From the NCBI GenBank assembly GCA_029641185.1, contig JAPWGK010000003.1:992001-1056000 (forward strand): a stretch of 64,000 nucleotides of DNA, given 5' to 3'. Origin of the DNA: Pseudofabraea citricarpa. Taxonomy: Eukaryota > Ascomycota > Leotiomycetes > Helotiales > Dermateaceae. Positions 1 to 10,371 of the stretch are shown here, one piece after another (the stretch's first letter is position 1; each line of letters begins with the position of its first letter). Position numbers and translations under genes: made by a program. The notes under the pieces were generated by a model. It was not told where the DNA came from and did not search any database. It was given only the letters and a program-made list of their open reading frames with translations.

Positions 1-1
1 G

Positions 2-2380
2 GAAATCGAAAAGCCATACGTCGCTACCACAACAAATACCTCACGTTGGTCCTCCATTGGGCCAGTCAATGATACGTTGGCATTGTTCAGATGGATATTC
101 TATAGGCCTATTCCTGAGATCAGATGGGGCAAGCGTACAATCATTAGCTTTCCATCGCTGGCTGTAGTGTGCCTTCTCATCATTGCTTTGGCCTTTGTCA
201 CTTTGTATTGCTTCCTGCCACAACCGTTGTATTGGCAAAGCATCGCATTTGGATCACCTCCTCTAGCTATTCGTGCTGGTATGATCGCAGTTGCTATGAC
301 CCCATGGATTGTAGCGACAAGTATGAAGGCAAATCTCATTTCCGCCATGACGGGAATTGGACATGATCGACTTGGAGTTTTGCATCGATGGGGAGGTTAT
401 CTATGTTTGTTCTTGTCCTTGGTACACACAGTACCATTCTATATCCAGCCAGTTTGGGAGGATGGTGGCAGACAAATTTACCAGAGTCTCTTCAACAGAA
501 CCGGATACGTCTACGGCACTGGAATAGCTGCTCTCGTGCCTTTGGGTTGGCTTTGCATTGGATCCTTACCATTCCTACGCACAATGGCGTACGAAGTATT
601 TGTGGCACTCCATATTCCTGTTGCTATGCTTTATGTCGGTCTCTTGTTTTGGCATTGCCAGAACTTCCTTACCTCCTGGAGTTATCTTTATGCAACTGTC
701 GGAATTTGGGTCCTCTCATACTTGATGCGGATTTTCAATCTTAATTGGCTGAAACCATGGCGAAATGCGTGGTTGATCGGAGACGAAGCAGCGGTCACAC
801 TGTTGGCTGAGAACGCGATCAAAGTAACAATACCTACACAAATGAGCTGGAAACCCGGACAATACATCTACCTGCGAATGCCAGGAATTTCTCTTTTTGA
901 GAACCATCCATTCACAATTTCCTCACTTTGTAGCGAGGATTTCCCATCAGAATATGGCGACATGTACAGAGACTGTACTCTGGTTTTCAGGCCATTTGGC
1001 GGATTTACTCGCAAGGTCTTAAATACTGCAATAGAAAAGGGTCCATTCAAAACATATCGAGCTTTTCTAGATGGTCCCTATGGTGGGATGCAAAGAGAGC
1101 TGGCAGCTTTTGAGACAGTGATCCTTTTCGCAGGTGGAAGTGGTATCACAGCAATCGTCTCGCAGCTTCTAAACCTGATCAAGAGAATGAGAGATGGTAA
1201 AGCGGTGACAACCAAAATTGAAGTGGTATGGGCCTTGAAGCGACTCGAAGCCATGGATTGGTTCCGAGAAGAACTTCGGATCTGTAGAGAATATGCACCT
1301 CCTGACACGGTCACCTGCCAATTCTATGTTACAGCAGCAAAGAGAGAGACGGCAAGAAGGGGAGTAAGCGAGAGAGCCCCTCGACCAATCAGTACAGTCC
1401 TTCATGACAAGTTGGACGGATTCGTAGCTGGGATAGCTTCGAAGAGAAACTCAGCATTCATCCGAGACGAGGCTCAAGGTGACGAGGAGAGAGAGATGGA
1501 GTTGCGAGCAGAGAATGAGGACGCCATAACTTCACTTCCGCGAGCTAAACACTTACAACCAAAAGTGCTTCCACCCTTAGGGCCAATGGAATTTCCTCCA
1601 CCTCCAAAAAAGGCTTTTACCAAGGACGGATTGTCAAAAGCCAACAGAGATTCGGCAGACTCCCATGCTGCAGCTCGTAAATTCCTATCCCCTTCCGCAC
1701 CAGAGAAGACAAAAAATCGGGAATTCCATTTTCCTCCGCCAGCACCACGACGAGATGCTCCACATTTTCAATTCGCGCCGCCATCTCCTCGAAAGTCACC
1801 TAATCAGCAGAACTTTCCACCACCTCCTCCAGGTCCTCCGCCTCAGGCATATCGCCCAGAGTCGTATGTGTCGCAATCATCGGAACCACCTTACTATACA
1901 CCAGGGAGAGAAGAGCCACACAGGCCGGAGTCAAGTATGGCAAAAGACTGGCCACCTCCACCATCACCTCCACCCAACAAACCTGATGCACCAGCAGCTG
2001 CTCATCTTCGACAAAAGTCTGCCGATCTTCAGATAGAAATTCCAACTACCCAGGCATCCTCGAAATTTGACTTTGGTTTTCCTACCACCCCTACAGAGTT
2101 TCAAAAGAACCTCATGCGGTTCGCATTTGTGGGTGCGAAGAAGAAGGAGGGATGGTCGACAGAATATGGGAGACCCGATTTGGGTTATATGCTGAAGGAG
2201 ATGGCTACTGGTGGTGCAGATGGCAAAGGGATCTTTGGCAGACGAACTTGTGTCTTTGTTTGTGGACCCCCGAGCATGCGAGTTGATGTCGCAAATACTG
2301 TTGCGAGACTACAAGCCGATATCTGGGGTGACGACTCGAAGGACGAGATCTTTTTGCATACAGAGAACTATGCTATCTAA
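2..2380 (+). CDS. Ferric reductase-type transmembrane oxidoreductase (5' end outside window)
   Basis: Plasma-membrane metalloreductase of the FRE/NOX superfamily: passes electrons from NAD(P)H through FAD and two hemes to extracellular ferric chelates. The frame is open from base 2 with no convincing start, so the N-terminus is missing; about 792 residues are visible. Several membrane helices come first, with two histidine pairs, each pair 14 residues apart, suited to bis-heme ligation. An FAD-binding HPFTI motif follows, then a GGSGITA nucleotide-binding loop, and a C-terminal CGPP motif ending in HTENYAI. Between the nucleotide-binding loop and CGPP sits an unusually long, proline-rich, low-complexity insert (about nt 1400-2090, runs such as FPPPPPGPPP). 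No intron is needed in the visible part. Family assignment is secure; the substrate (iron or copper chelate) is inferred. Confidence 0.9.
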   Translation, partial: EIEKPYVATTTNTSRWSSIGPVNDTLALFRWIFYRPIPEIRWGKRTIISFPSLAVVCLLIIALAFVTLYCFLPQPLYWQSIAFGSPPLAIRAGMIAVAMTPWIVATSMKANLISAMTGIGHDRLGVLHRWGGYLCLFLSLVHTVPFYIQPVWEDGGRQIYQSLFNRTGYVYGTGIAALVPLGWLCIGSLPFLRTMAYEVFVALHIPVAMLYVGLLFWHCQNFLTSWSYLYATVGIWVLSYLMRIFNLNWLKPWRNAWLIGDEAAVTLLAENAIKVTIPTQMSWKPGQYIYLRMPGISLFENHPFTISSLCSEDFPSEYGDMYRDCTLVFRPFGGFTRKVLNTAIEKGPFKTYRAFLDGPYGGMQRELAAFETVILFAGGSGITAIVSQLLNLIKRMRDGKAVTTKIEVVWALKRLEAMDWFREELRICREYAPPDTVTCQFYVTAAKRETARRGVSERAPRPISTVLHDKLDGFVAGIASKRNSAFIRDEAQGDEEREMELRAENEDAITSLPRAKHLQPKVLPPLGPMEFPPPPKKAFTKDGLSKANRDSADSHAAARKFLSPSAPEKTKNREFHFPPPAPRRDAPHFQFAPPSPRKSPNQQNFPPPPPGPPPQAYRPESYVSQSSEPPYYTPGREEPHRPESSMAKDWPPPPSPPPNKPDAPAAAHLRQKSADLQIEIPTTQASSKFDFGFPTTPTEFQKNLMRFAFVGAKKKEGWSTEYGRPDLGYMLKEMATGGADGKGIFGRRTCVFVCGPPSMRVDVANTVARLQADIWGDDSKDEIFLHTENYAI

Positions 2381-3006
2381 TGTTTGCCAGCGACAGGATT
2401 AGGCGTTTGTGGATGGAACGGCTGGGTGGTACATAATGGACGGACGATACGATATCCCTTGTTGTAATTTTATTATACTACTTTATGAATGTGCATAATT
2501 CAAAGACATATAAATCACGATACCCATACAAGCCATGCAATGTTAAATGTTGAAGATGTGTGTTTATTTAAACTCATGTGCCTATACAAGTGCACTAGCA
2601 ATAGGGAACGAAAAAAAGGGGCGACAGGAGACACTTGCCAGCTCGCCCGTTACCAAACAGAGCCAAAAATGGTTCTTGGGAGTGTATCGTCCATTACGAA
2701 CCGCTTCCCTCAGATCAATGATTCCGGAGCAGTAGATACAGGACGTTAGAATTGGTCTACCGTCCAACAACGAAGAGCCTACTGAAAGGCCCTTCACATA
2801 CGCAATTCTGTGTAGGTAGGCAGCATTGCGATGGCGGTCGGACGGGTTGAAGGAGAGAAAAGTTCGGATGCTGCAAGTTTTTTTGATATGGGAAGTGGAT
2901 TCCAGCCTCGCACTAAGCCCGGACCAGCCTAGCAAGCCTTAGGCGAACCTCTCACTTTCGACTCCACCAAAAGTATTTAAATTCAATCTCTTCCCATCCG
3001 CTTGAC
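2381..3006. other. Intergenic: 3' flank of reductase, upstream region of MRS6
   Basis: Two same-strand genes flank this stretch. It is AT-rich near 2465-2520, consistent with a 3' end region. No ORF here has family resemblance, and I see no RNA gene. Confidence 0.5.
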
Positions 3007-4823
3007 ATGATGGAATCTTTGAGCGAAACTCCTTGGGATGTCGTGATTTCAGGCACTGGTCTGCAGCAGTCTCTGCTCGCACTGTGAGCTATCTCTCAAT
3101 CTCTTCATCGAATCGTCTTGCTAGTTCTCTCTGGCTGACGCGACATTCTATGAAGAGCTCTATCTCGTTCCGACAAGAAGGTCCTTCATGTCGATCAGAA
3201 TGAGTACTACGGTGGCGCTGAAGCTGCTTTCAGCTTGCAGGAAGTAGATCAATGGGTAGAGAAGGTCAATAGTGGTATGTTCATGTGTTATATGTGAGCC
3301 GGACAACGCGCTGATCAGCCCTCTAGATTCTTCCAACTCACCTTTTCGAAATGCTTCATTGTGGAAGTCCGAGACCGACGTTGAGAAGCTGTCTTTTTCA
3401 AGGGCTTACTCTCTCACCTTATCCCCGCAAATCATCTATACCAAGTCCAAGTTACTCTCGCAGCTCGTTGCTTCGAAGGTTTACCGCCAACTCGAGTTTC
3501 AAGCAGTAGGCAACTGGTGGATATATCAACTGCCAGTTGAGGGAGCGGTTTCAGGAAGCTTGCAGAGGTTGCCAAATGGCCGAGAGGATATCTTCACAGA
3601 TACTAGCATCGATAATCGCTCGAAGCGCAGTTTGATGAAGTTTCTCAAGTTTGTCGTCGATTACGAGAACCAGATTGATGTTTGGGAACCACATGCGAAC
3701 GATGGTCTACCACAGTTTCTGGCATCCCAATTCAAGTTGCCAAAGCCTCAGCAAATGGTGATCTTTGCTCTCACCTTATCTCTCGATCCTCCTGAGAAGA
3801 CACTTGTTGGATATGCTCTGCCTAGAATCGCCAGGCATCTCACTTCCATTGGTGTCTTTGGCCCCGGGTTTGGAGCTGTTGTTCCGAAATGGGGCGGCGG
3901 CGCTGAAATAGCGCAAGTGGCATGCCGTGCTGGAGCTGTTGGTGGTGGCGTCTATGTTCTTGGCACTGGACTGAAAGATGTCAATGTCAAGGATGAAGAT
4001 TCGAGTATCGAAGTTGTGTTGTCAAATGATGAAACAGTCAAGACAAAATCACTACTTCGTGGGTCGACTTTCAATACTTCTGCCTCGGATGCGATGGTTG
4101 TTTCAAAGTCAATTTCTATTGTCTTGTCGCCATTACCTTCTCTCTTCACAACTACTGTCGAGGGTGCTCCTACTGCTGCAGTTTCAGTTGTGGTATTCCT
4201 TTCAAATACCTTGTCTGTCGATGGCACACTACAACCACAGCCAGTATACCTCATGGTACACTCCAGTGAAACAGGAGAATGCCCAGCGGGACAAAGTGAG
4301 TTTATTATTTTTCTCTATTTTCTACGCGATGCATTACATGATGATCCAACTTTATGAATACTTATCTACATTGTCTGATTACCCTTGACGATAACATACC
4401 TCTGACAGTCTGATGATGCTTTACATTTACACTTTTTTCTTCTAAGATTACTTTGGGTCGGCTTAGCTAACCACAAATACAGGTGTAATCTATGCTAGCA
4501 CACTACAAACTAGTAGCAGCGAAAAACTTCTTAAGGTTGCTGTGTCGACTTTCATTGAATCTACAGAGTATAAAGAAGCACAACTGCTTTATCGTCTGTC
4601 CTATGAACAAAAGAGATCGACCTCAGTTACACAACCCCTAGGGATCATCTATGACTTGCCTGATCCATCTTTGGATCTGGCCTTCAACGATACCATGCTT
4701 GATGAAGTAAAAACGTCTTGGGAGGTAACAATGAAGTTTATAGGAGAACAAGAACCTGGTGTATTCATGCAATTTGAAGAGAGGAATGAAATGAATGGAG
4801 ATGATGACGATGATGGATACTAG
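3007..4823 (+). CDS. MRS6: Rab escort protein (Rab geranylgeranyltransferase component A)
   Basis: Presents newly made Rab GTPases to the geranylgeranyl transferase and delivers them to membranes. Exons by hand: 3007-3083, 3156-3274, 3327-4295, 4483-4823, giving 501 residues in frame. The N-terminus has the GDI/REP dinucleotide-fold motif DVVISGTGLQQSLLAL, continued across intron 1 by SRSDKKVLHVDQNEYYGG. The middle carries a stretch near YTKSKLLSQLVASKVYRQLEF typical of the family. The REP-like ISGTGLQQS form favours MRS6 over Rab GDI. Introns are 72, 52 and 187 nt with GTGAGC, GTATGT and GTGAGT donors. The C-terminus is acidic (run of Asp after EMNGD). It is slightly shorter than the yeast protein. 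The join after intron 3 restores GQSVIYAS, a good family match. Confidence 0.88.
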
Positions 4824-4962
4824 AGAGGCTGGACATAGCATTCAGCTTGAATGGTCTCGAGTATAGCATATTGTAGCATTAATGATATTCATGAAGTTTT
4901 TTATGTTCAAAATTCTTAATCCTGCTCTTTTATGTTGATAATGCTACATTGACAAGATTTTC

Positions 4963-6665
4963 TTCGTTGTATGACAAACTAACGTGATATTCTTTTCCCT
5001 TGTCGAGTCTTAGGACCTGTAGCTTTCATTTCATTGCATGACGAACTTATGGGCGAGTTATTCTTCTTTATCATTTAGTGCGACATAGATGGGTTTCGTT
5101 GCATGACGGACAGAAAACGCGGATAATTACTCTTGCCATTACTACCTAGTTTCGTTGCATGACGGACAGAAAATGCGGATAATTACTCTTACCTTTACTA
5201 CCTAGTTTCGTTGCATGACGGACAGAAAATGCGGATAATTACTCTTACCTTTACTACCTAGTTTCGTTGCATAACGGACTTCTAAGTGAATCTCCTCTTC
5301 CCCCCTTTGGGTACTACTCAAGTTCAGTATTTCGTTGCGTGACGGGCATAGTGAATCCTCTTCCTTAGGTACTACTTTACTTAGGATTAGTATTTCGTTG
5401 CGTGACGGGCATAGTGAATCCTCTTCCTTAGGTACTACTTTACTTAGGATTAGTATTTCGTTGCGTGACGGACTTCTGAGTGAATCTCTCTCTCCCTTCA
5501 ATACTCACACTTGAGAGGCAAAGTCTGATTTCGTTGCATGACGAACCTGCAAGTGAAGTGAATGATGATGAGATAAATCCTTTACTTCGTTGCATGACGG
5601 ACTTGCAAGTGAATGCTTCTCTGCTATTAAACCATAAGACAAAGTCCCCCATTTTGTTGGTTGCATGACGAATTTATGAGTGAATCTCTCTCTCCCTTGA
5701 ATAGATACTTAAACTTGAGAGGCAAAGTCTGGTTTCGTTGCATGACGGACCTACGAATGAATGTTTCCCCCTTAGATACTATTAAGCTATAGGACATAGG
5801 ACAAATCCTTATTTCGTTGCATAACGGACTTATCAGTGAATACTTCTTCTCCACTGTTAAACCATAGGACAAATCACTTATTTCGTTGCATGACGGACTT
5901 ATAAGTGAATGCTCCTCCTTCCTATATCTAAAGCAAAGGGTATGGTAGAGTCTGGATTTCGTTGCATGACGGACTTGCAGGTGAATGCTTCTCTCTATGT
6001 AGTTACACTAAAGGAGATACAATAAAGTCTGGTTTCGTTGCATGACAAACATATGTCTAAGAATCAGTTTCTTGATTTGTTAACTCACTAGATTAGCTTT
6101 CGTTGCATAACGAATTCACAAGTGAATGTTCCTCTCTTGAATACTACTGTTAAATGAATAGACAAATTCCTTATCTCCTTGTAATTAACTTGTATACCAC
6201 TCACTTCACTTGCTCTATTTCATTCTTATGAAATAGAAACAGAAGTGGTTTCGTTGTGTGACCGAATTAGGTATAGGATTCACTCTATTCTATTCTTTCA
6301 ATACTATCTCCCTACTCTTAAGTCTAAAGAAATCAGGAGGCAATTTGATAGGTTTCTCTTCGTTGTATAATAAACTCAGGTTTATCTAGTTCACTTGAAC
6401 TTACAGTTAACAAAACCTAGTATTGTTCAATCTGTTAGATGACAGACCTTTCAGGGATTCACATTCTATATTTCCTTTCATATTTCATACTTTAAAGGAA
6501 GGTGAAGTTTCGTTGCATGACGAATGCATGTGTGTAGGATTCACTTGCTTTTAGAGCTGATAAAACATGGTGGGATTATTTCGTTGCGTGACGGACCTTT
6601 GCAGCATTCACCTTTTACATTTGCTGGTCTAGCAGAGGATCCAACTTTGTTATATGACAAACTCA
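4963..6665. repeat. Irregular tandem array of a TTTCGTTGCATGACGGAC-type motif
   Basis: About 24 copies of an 18-nt core close to TTTCGTTGCATGACGGAC, often followed by a degenerate ACTT..AGTGAAT and a pyrimidine-rich spacer. Core starts read at about 4963, 5029, 5094, 5150, 5206, 5262, 5330, 5393, 5456, 5529, 5585, 5653, 5733, 5812, 5881, 5957, 6033, 6098, 6249, 6358, 6430, 6508, 6579 and 6644. Four copies are exactly 56 nt apart (5094-5262) and three exactly 63 nt apart (5330-5456); elsewhere spacing is mostly 56-80 nt and degrades at both edges. The core is far better conserved than the spacers. The array sits between two convergent genes. It is not coding, because spacer lengths break frame. 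Function unknown. Confidence 0.9.
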
Positions 6666-8019
6666 CGTTTACAGTAGTTGGCTGTTGGTAATAGGTCTTT
6701 TGTCCTTCTATAACTTGCAAATTACTAAGGCAGCATAGGTCTTACACAAGTATAACATAATTCATTTCTGATATTATAAAGGAGACTATCCTCCTTATCC
6801 CTCAAAACATATCAATGGGCCATTATTTCGTATGAGGCAAAAAGAAAGAAGGCTATGAAGCAAGGAAGGTAAGCTATACAGTTCTAAATATCAAATTTGA
6901 AACCTCTCTTGATTTCGTCTTATACTTTTGTGCAAGTAGTAGCTAAAACAAGAAGATGTACAAATAAGATACCTGCCTAACTAGATATATCAAGCTCCAA
7001 AGTATTCATATAACAAGACTCAACCTCTCTAATTTATCTGCTTTGATCACCTATCTGTGTAATACAGATACACTAAAATGTAACTCGAAGGAAAGCAAAG
7101 ACCTAATAGAAGTATCCGGGGAAATTAAGAGAATCTGCCGGCATCTATAAGATCACCAGGCAAGAAGGCCGTATCTCTCATAATATTCCCACTTTCAGCA
7201 CGCTTTTTGACTCAAAAAGCCATTCTGCAACCAAAAAGTGCCATAAAAAGTCACGGGACGGCCCAAAATCGACGCGAAGAATATTACGGAAGATTAGTAA
7301 ATCCAGACAACACTCGGAGCTCAAACCCTCCCTCTCTCTCTCATGCCCGAACGGTCGTGCGAGTATTAGAACTAGCGTAATACTAACACTCGATTCTAGC
7401 AAGAGCCCAGCTCAGGACGGCGCCCTGCAACCGACGCATAGCTTGGTGATATAAACAAAAACATGCCAACTTCACATCCCCCTCCACCACAACCACACGA
7501 AAACTCACCAGCAGCTGAGCTCAGCGAGCTGTCAGAGGGAGTCTGTGAGGACGGTCCCCTTACAACACCGGCTGACTCTGCTCTCAGAAGTGGTCAAGGT
7601 AACCTGAGCAGCTCTCCCTACCACTGACAATCATAAATACCCGGCGAAGGATCAAGTGAATCGATCCAGACAACCCAGGACGGAACCTTCAGCACAGACT
7701 GGCCTTGCTCTCAGGAGTGTTGGAGGTACCCGAGGTTGCCACTTCGTTCCCAGCTATGCAGCGGGGTGCGCGATCGTGAGTGTCCCAAGTTTCCTTCCTT
7801 CCTGACAAAGGTGCCAAAGAGAGAGAGAGAGAGTACAGAGCTCCAATTTTTTTTGTCTCTTCGCTATGCTGTTAAGTGTCGGTTGCTTAGGTAAACATAA
7901 TATGTCTGTCTATCTCTCGCTTAACTTCTTTTTGGTATAAAATAGGGGAGATTATGATTAAGCGAGCATCTTATTACTAACACAAGCTAACAAGAAATCC
8001 AAATTTATTTCCTTAATAT
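6666..8019. other. Intergenic, mostly AT-rich, with a (GA)n tract
   Basis: Lies between the repeat array and the convergent BTB gene. It has AT-rich sequence to about 7100, a more balanced block at 7380-7800 containing one weak ORF (listed separately), and a (GA)n microsatellite at about 7819-7833. No recognised gene. Confidence 0.5.
7463..7627 (+). other. Weak short ORF, possible gene remnant
   Basis: A 54-codon frame starting MPTSHPPPPQPHEN, Ser/Pro/Glu-rich, with codon-like composition that differs from the AT-rich surroundings. A GTAACC donor-like site follows codon 45, and a further open frame continues after a possible acceptor near 7670, so it could be a first exon or a decayed gene end. 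I do not recognise a family. It may be chance. Confidence 0.2.
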
Positions 8020-10032
8020 CTAAGCATCTAATTTTAGCTTTTCTAGCAAGGTATCAATCTTACCTAGCAACACTTGATAATTGATAGCATCAGCTGCGAA
8101 TTCATCACCGGCTACCTCACCATCCAACGTTCTGATCTCACCAGTACCAGTTTTGAAAGGATCTGCTGTGGCAATGCCTTCATCTGCTTGGAAATCAGAG
8201 AGCGATTGCACAGCTTCTGGGTTGATCTCCCCGTTCTCATCCATCATATCCTCGAGCCCTGAGTCTTCGAACCGGAGACGGAAGCGCTCGGAGAGGTAAT
8301 ATCGAATACTAGATCAGTTAGCTACATCCAGAACAAGAGGAAATTTTGCAATACGTACTCATCAAGCAATTCAATACTATCAGTCTCTTGTCTCTTTTGA
8401 ATTCGCTCGGCACTCTCCTTGATCAATTCTTCGAATTCTTCTTCATCTATGTAATCCTCTAGTCGGTAAGCAAGATAGCGAGCGCTGAATTCTTCTAATC
8501 TTTGTACGCGTGTTGTCCAACCAGCTCGGATTACGTCATACACATTGATTTGTTCGACCTCTACCTCAAACTCATCTGAATGGGTACGATCCACAAGAGC
8601 ACTTCCACCTCCAGTACCAAGAGTACTAATGACAATTGCTGCTTTTGCCTTGAGTTTATCAATGAAGAGCATATCTGCTGCGAACAAAACATCGATCGCC
8701 AAATCCAATGGTATATTAGCCTTCTCTGTGTACAAGAAATCCAAAACAATCTCCAACACTTCTGGTGAGCAGTCCACGGGAATAACTTGAAGATATTCAG
8801 TTATCTGTGCTTCTGCAAATTGTGACGAAAACATGGTCTGGAAGTATTCTGATCGAAGAAGCATTGCTCGATGTGCGGGAAAGAGAATCGACTGTCGTGG
8901 TTTTCGTGACCTCGAAGGTGATCGTGAGGCTGCTGATGGCCCGATTGGTATGCCATTCAAAGGTCCCAATGTATCCCTGATTTTTGGTGTTGCCTGACCA
9001 GATTCCAGACCATCTTCTAAATCTTCATCCTCGTCGGCTCGAAGTAGGACATCCGCGAAGATTCCATTGTCTCGATTCCATTTTACGTCCTGGGATTTAT
9101 TTATATCAACGAGCACCTTATGTTTTAAAACGTTATTCCGATACCATGTCTCAATTTGATCTCGACCTCTTGTGACTTCATCCTGATGCCGTTGTCGAGC
9201 TATTCTTCGGTCACTCCCAGAAAGTATTCCCTCCCATAGTGTCTCAATTTCCAACTGTTTACTGACTTTATCGATCCCTTTAAAGACTTCCTCCTCGGTT
9301 ACAAAACTCCTCGAACTAATTCCAAGATCCGAGGGCACATCCCCAAGATATAGATACCTCAAAGCAACTTGAAAAGCTTCTGCTGATATTGTGCTAGCCA
9401 ATCTCCATACCGTAGTTTCGGGAGCAACTGATAGTTTCTTTTGAAAGTAGGGCGATCGTGCTGAAAGGACGAATTTATGTAGGTTCCAAGTTTCGGAAGC
9501 TGCAGTGAGAGTGATGTCGGAAGTTTTGGGAATTTGTCGAGTGAGCAACGAGGTAATATGAGAGGCAAGTGGTTGCAGCGGATCGGTACTTTTGGAGTAG
9601 TCATACTGAAGTAGCAAGTTTCGAATTCTATTATTTAGTGCATTATAGAGGCATCGTTCGCCTTGGAAGGTATCTCGTTCGCAGAGGGCGCCAGATTCGA
9701 GCAATAGTTGTACGGCTTCATAGTGTCCACAGAGACTTGCCTAGAGTGTGTTAGCCATCTGCTACCGAGGAGCAAATGACGCTTATACTTAGATGGTTGC
9801 TCACCAGAATCAAAGGCGTGTAATCATAGTGATCTCTTGCATTAATATTCACCCCAGTTGCAATTGCTTCCTGGCAGCCTTTTAAATCGCCAATGCGACA
9901 AGCATGACATAATTTCTGGAACTCCTCCGAGTCGTCAAGAGGCGAATCATCTCTCAGAACGCCACTCTGAATCAGCTGGTGTTCGTCTTTGAGCTGCACC
10001 TCCAGCTGGTCTTTCCTGATGATGTCCCCCAT
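8020..10032 (-). CDS. Ankyrin repeat and double BTB/POZ domain protein
   Basis: Probable substrate adaptor for a Cullin-3 ubiquitin ligase, by analogy with animal ABTB1 and fission-yeast Btb proteins. Exons on the minus strand: 10032-9805, 9740-8359, 8308-8020, giving 632 residues. An ankyrin segment (residues about 35-95) contains ARDHYDYTPLIL, interrupted by intron 1 and continued by ASLCGHYEAVQLLLESGA. BTB1 begins around SDITLTAASETWNLHKFVLS and BTB2 around FADVLLRADED, with the HRAMLLRSEYFQTMF core after a Ser/Arg-rich linker. The second intron (50 nt) has a GTACGT donor and a GCTAAC branch; the join gives LLDDIRYYLSERFRLRFED. The short C-terminal exon is acidic and ends in a Leu/Lys helix. 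It shares an upstream region with nimA. Domain calls are firm; the ligase role is inferred. Confidence 0.87.
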
Positions 10033-10371
10033 GGTTCAAAGTGTCAGCCGGGTTGTAGAAGCAATGGAGGGTGGAGGAGAAAAAGGTGGGTTGTGGCAAT
10101 CGATAAGACCTTAAAGGATTATCTAAACTCCGAACGCCGTCGAAGCGAGCGGGCGTGAAGCTAATGCGCACTTGGCTTCGTTGCTCTACCAACGACCAGC
10201 TGTTGACGAAACGCGAACAGACGAGCAAAGATCAAGAATTATCACCACCATCATTCGACATTTACGACATCGACCAGCAACCACACCAAAAGATAATTCG
10301 CCCATGGCCCATACCCCCGCAGTAATATAGTAATCGAATCAACCTGACACTAGAATTGACATAATAGAATC
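10033..10371. promoter_or_regulatory. Divergent promoter region between BTB gene and nimA
   Basis: 339 bp separate the two start codons, so both genes must use this space or sequence inside the neighbour. I see no clear TATA box. CCA/CA-rich stretches lie near 10230-10300. Confidence 0.5.

Noticed and set aside
5202..5501. Minus-strand ORF with repeated PSRNEILILSKVVPKEEDSLC-like units
   Set aside because: It is the motif array read in one frame where three spacers happen to be 63 nt. Other spacers break the frame and stops follow, so it is not a repeat protein.
4963..6665. CRISPR-like appearance of repeat plus spacer
   Set aside because: Fungal nuclear context, spacer lengths vary from about 38 to over 100 nt, spacers resemble each other, and there are no cas genes.
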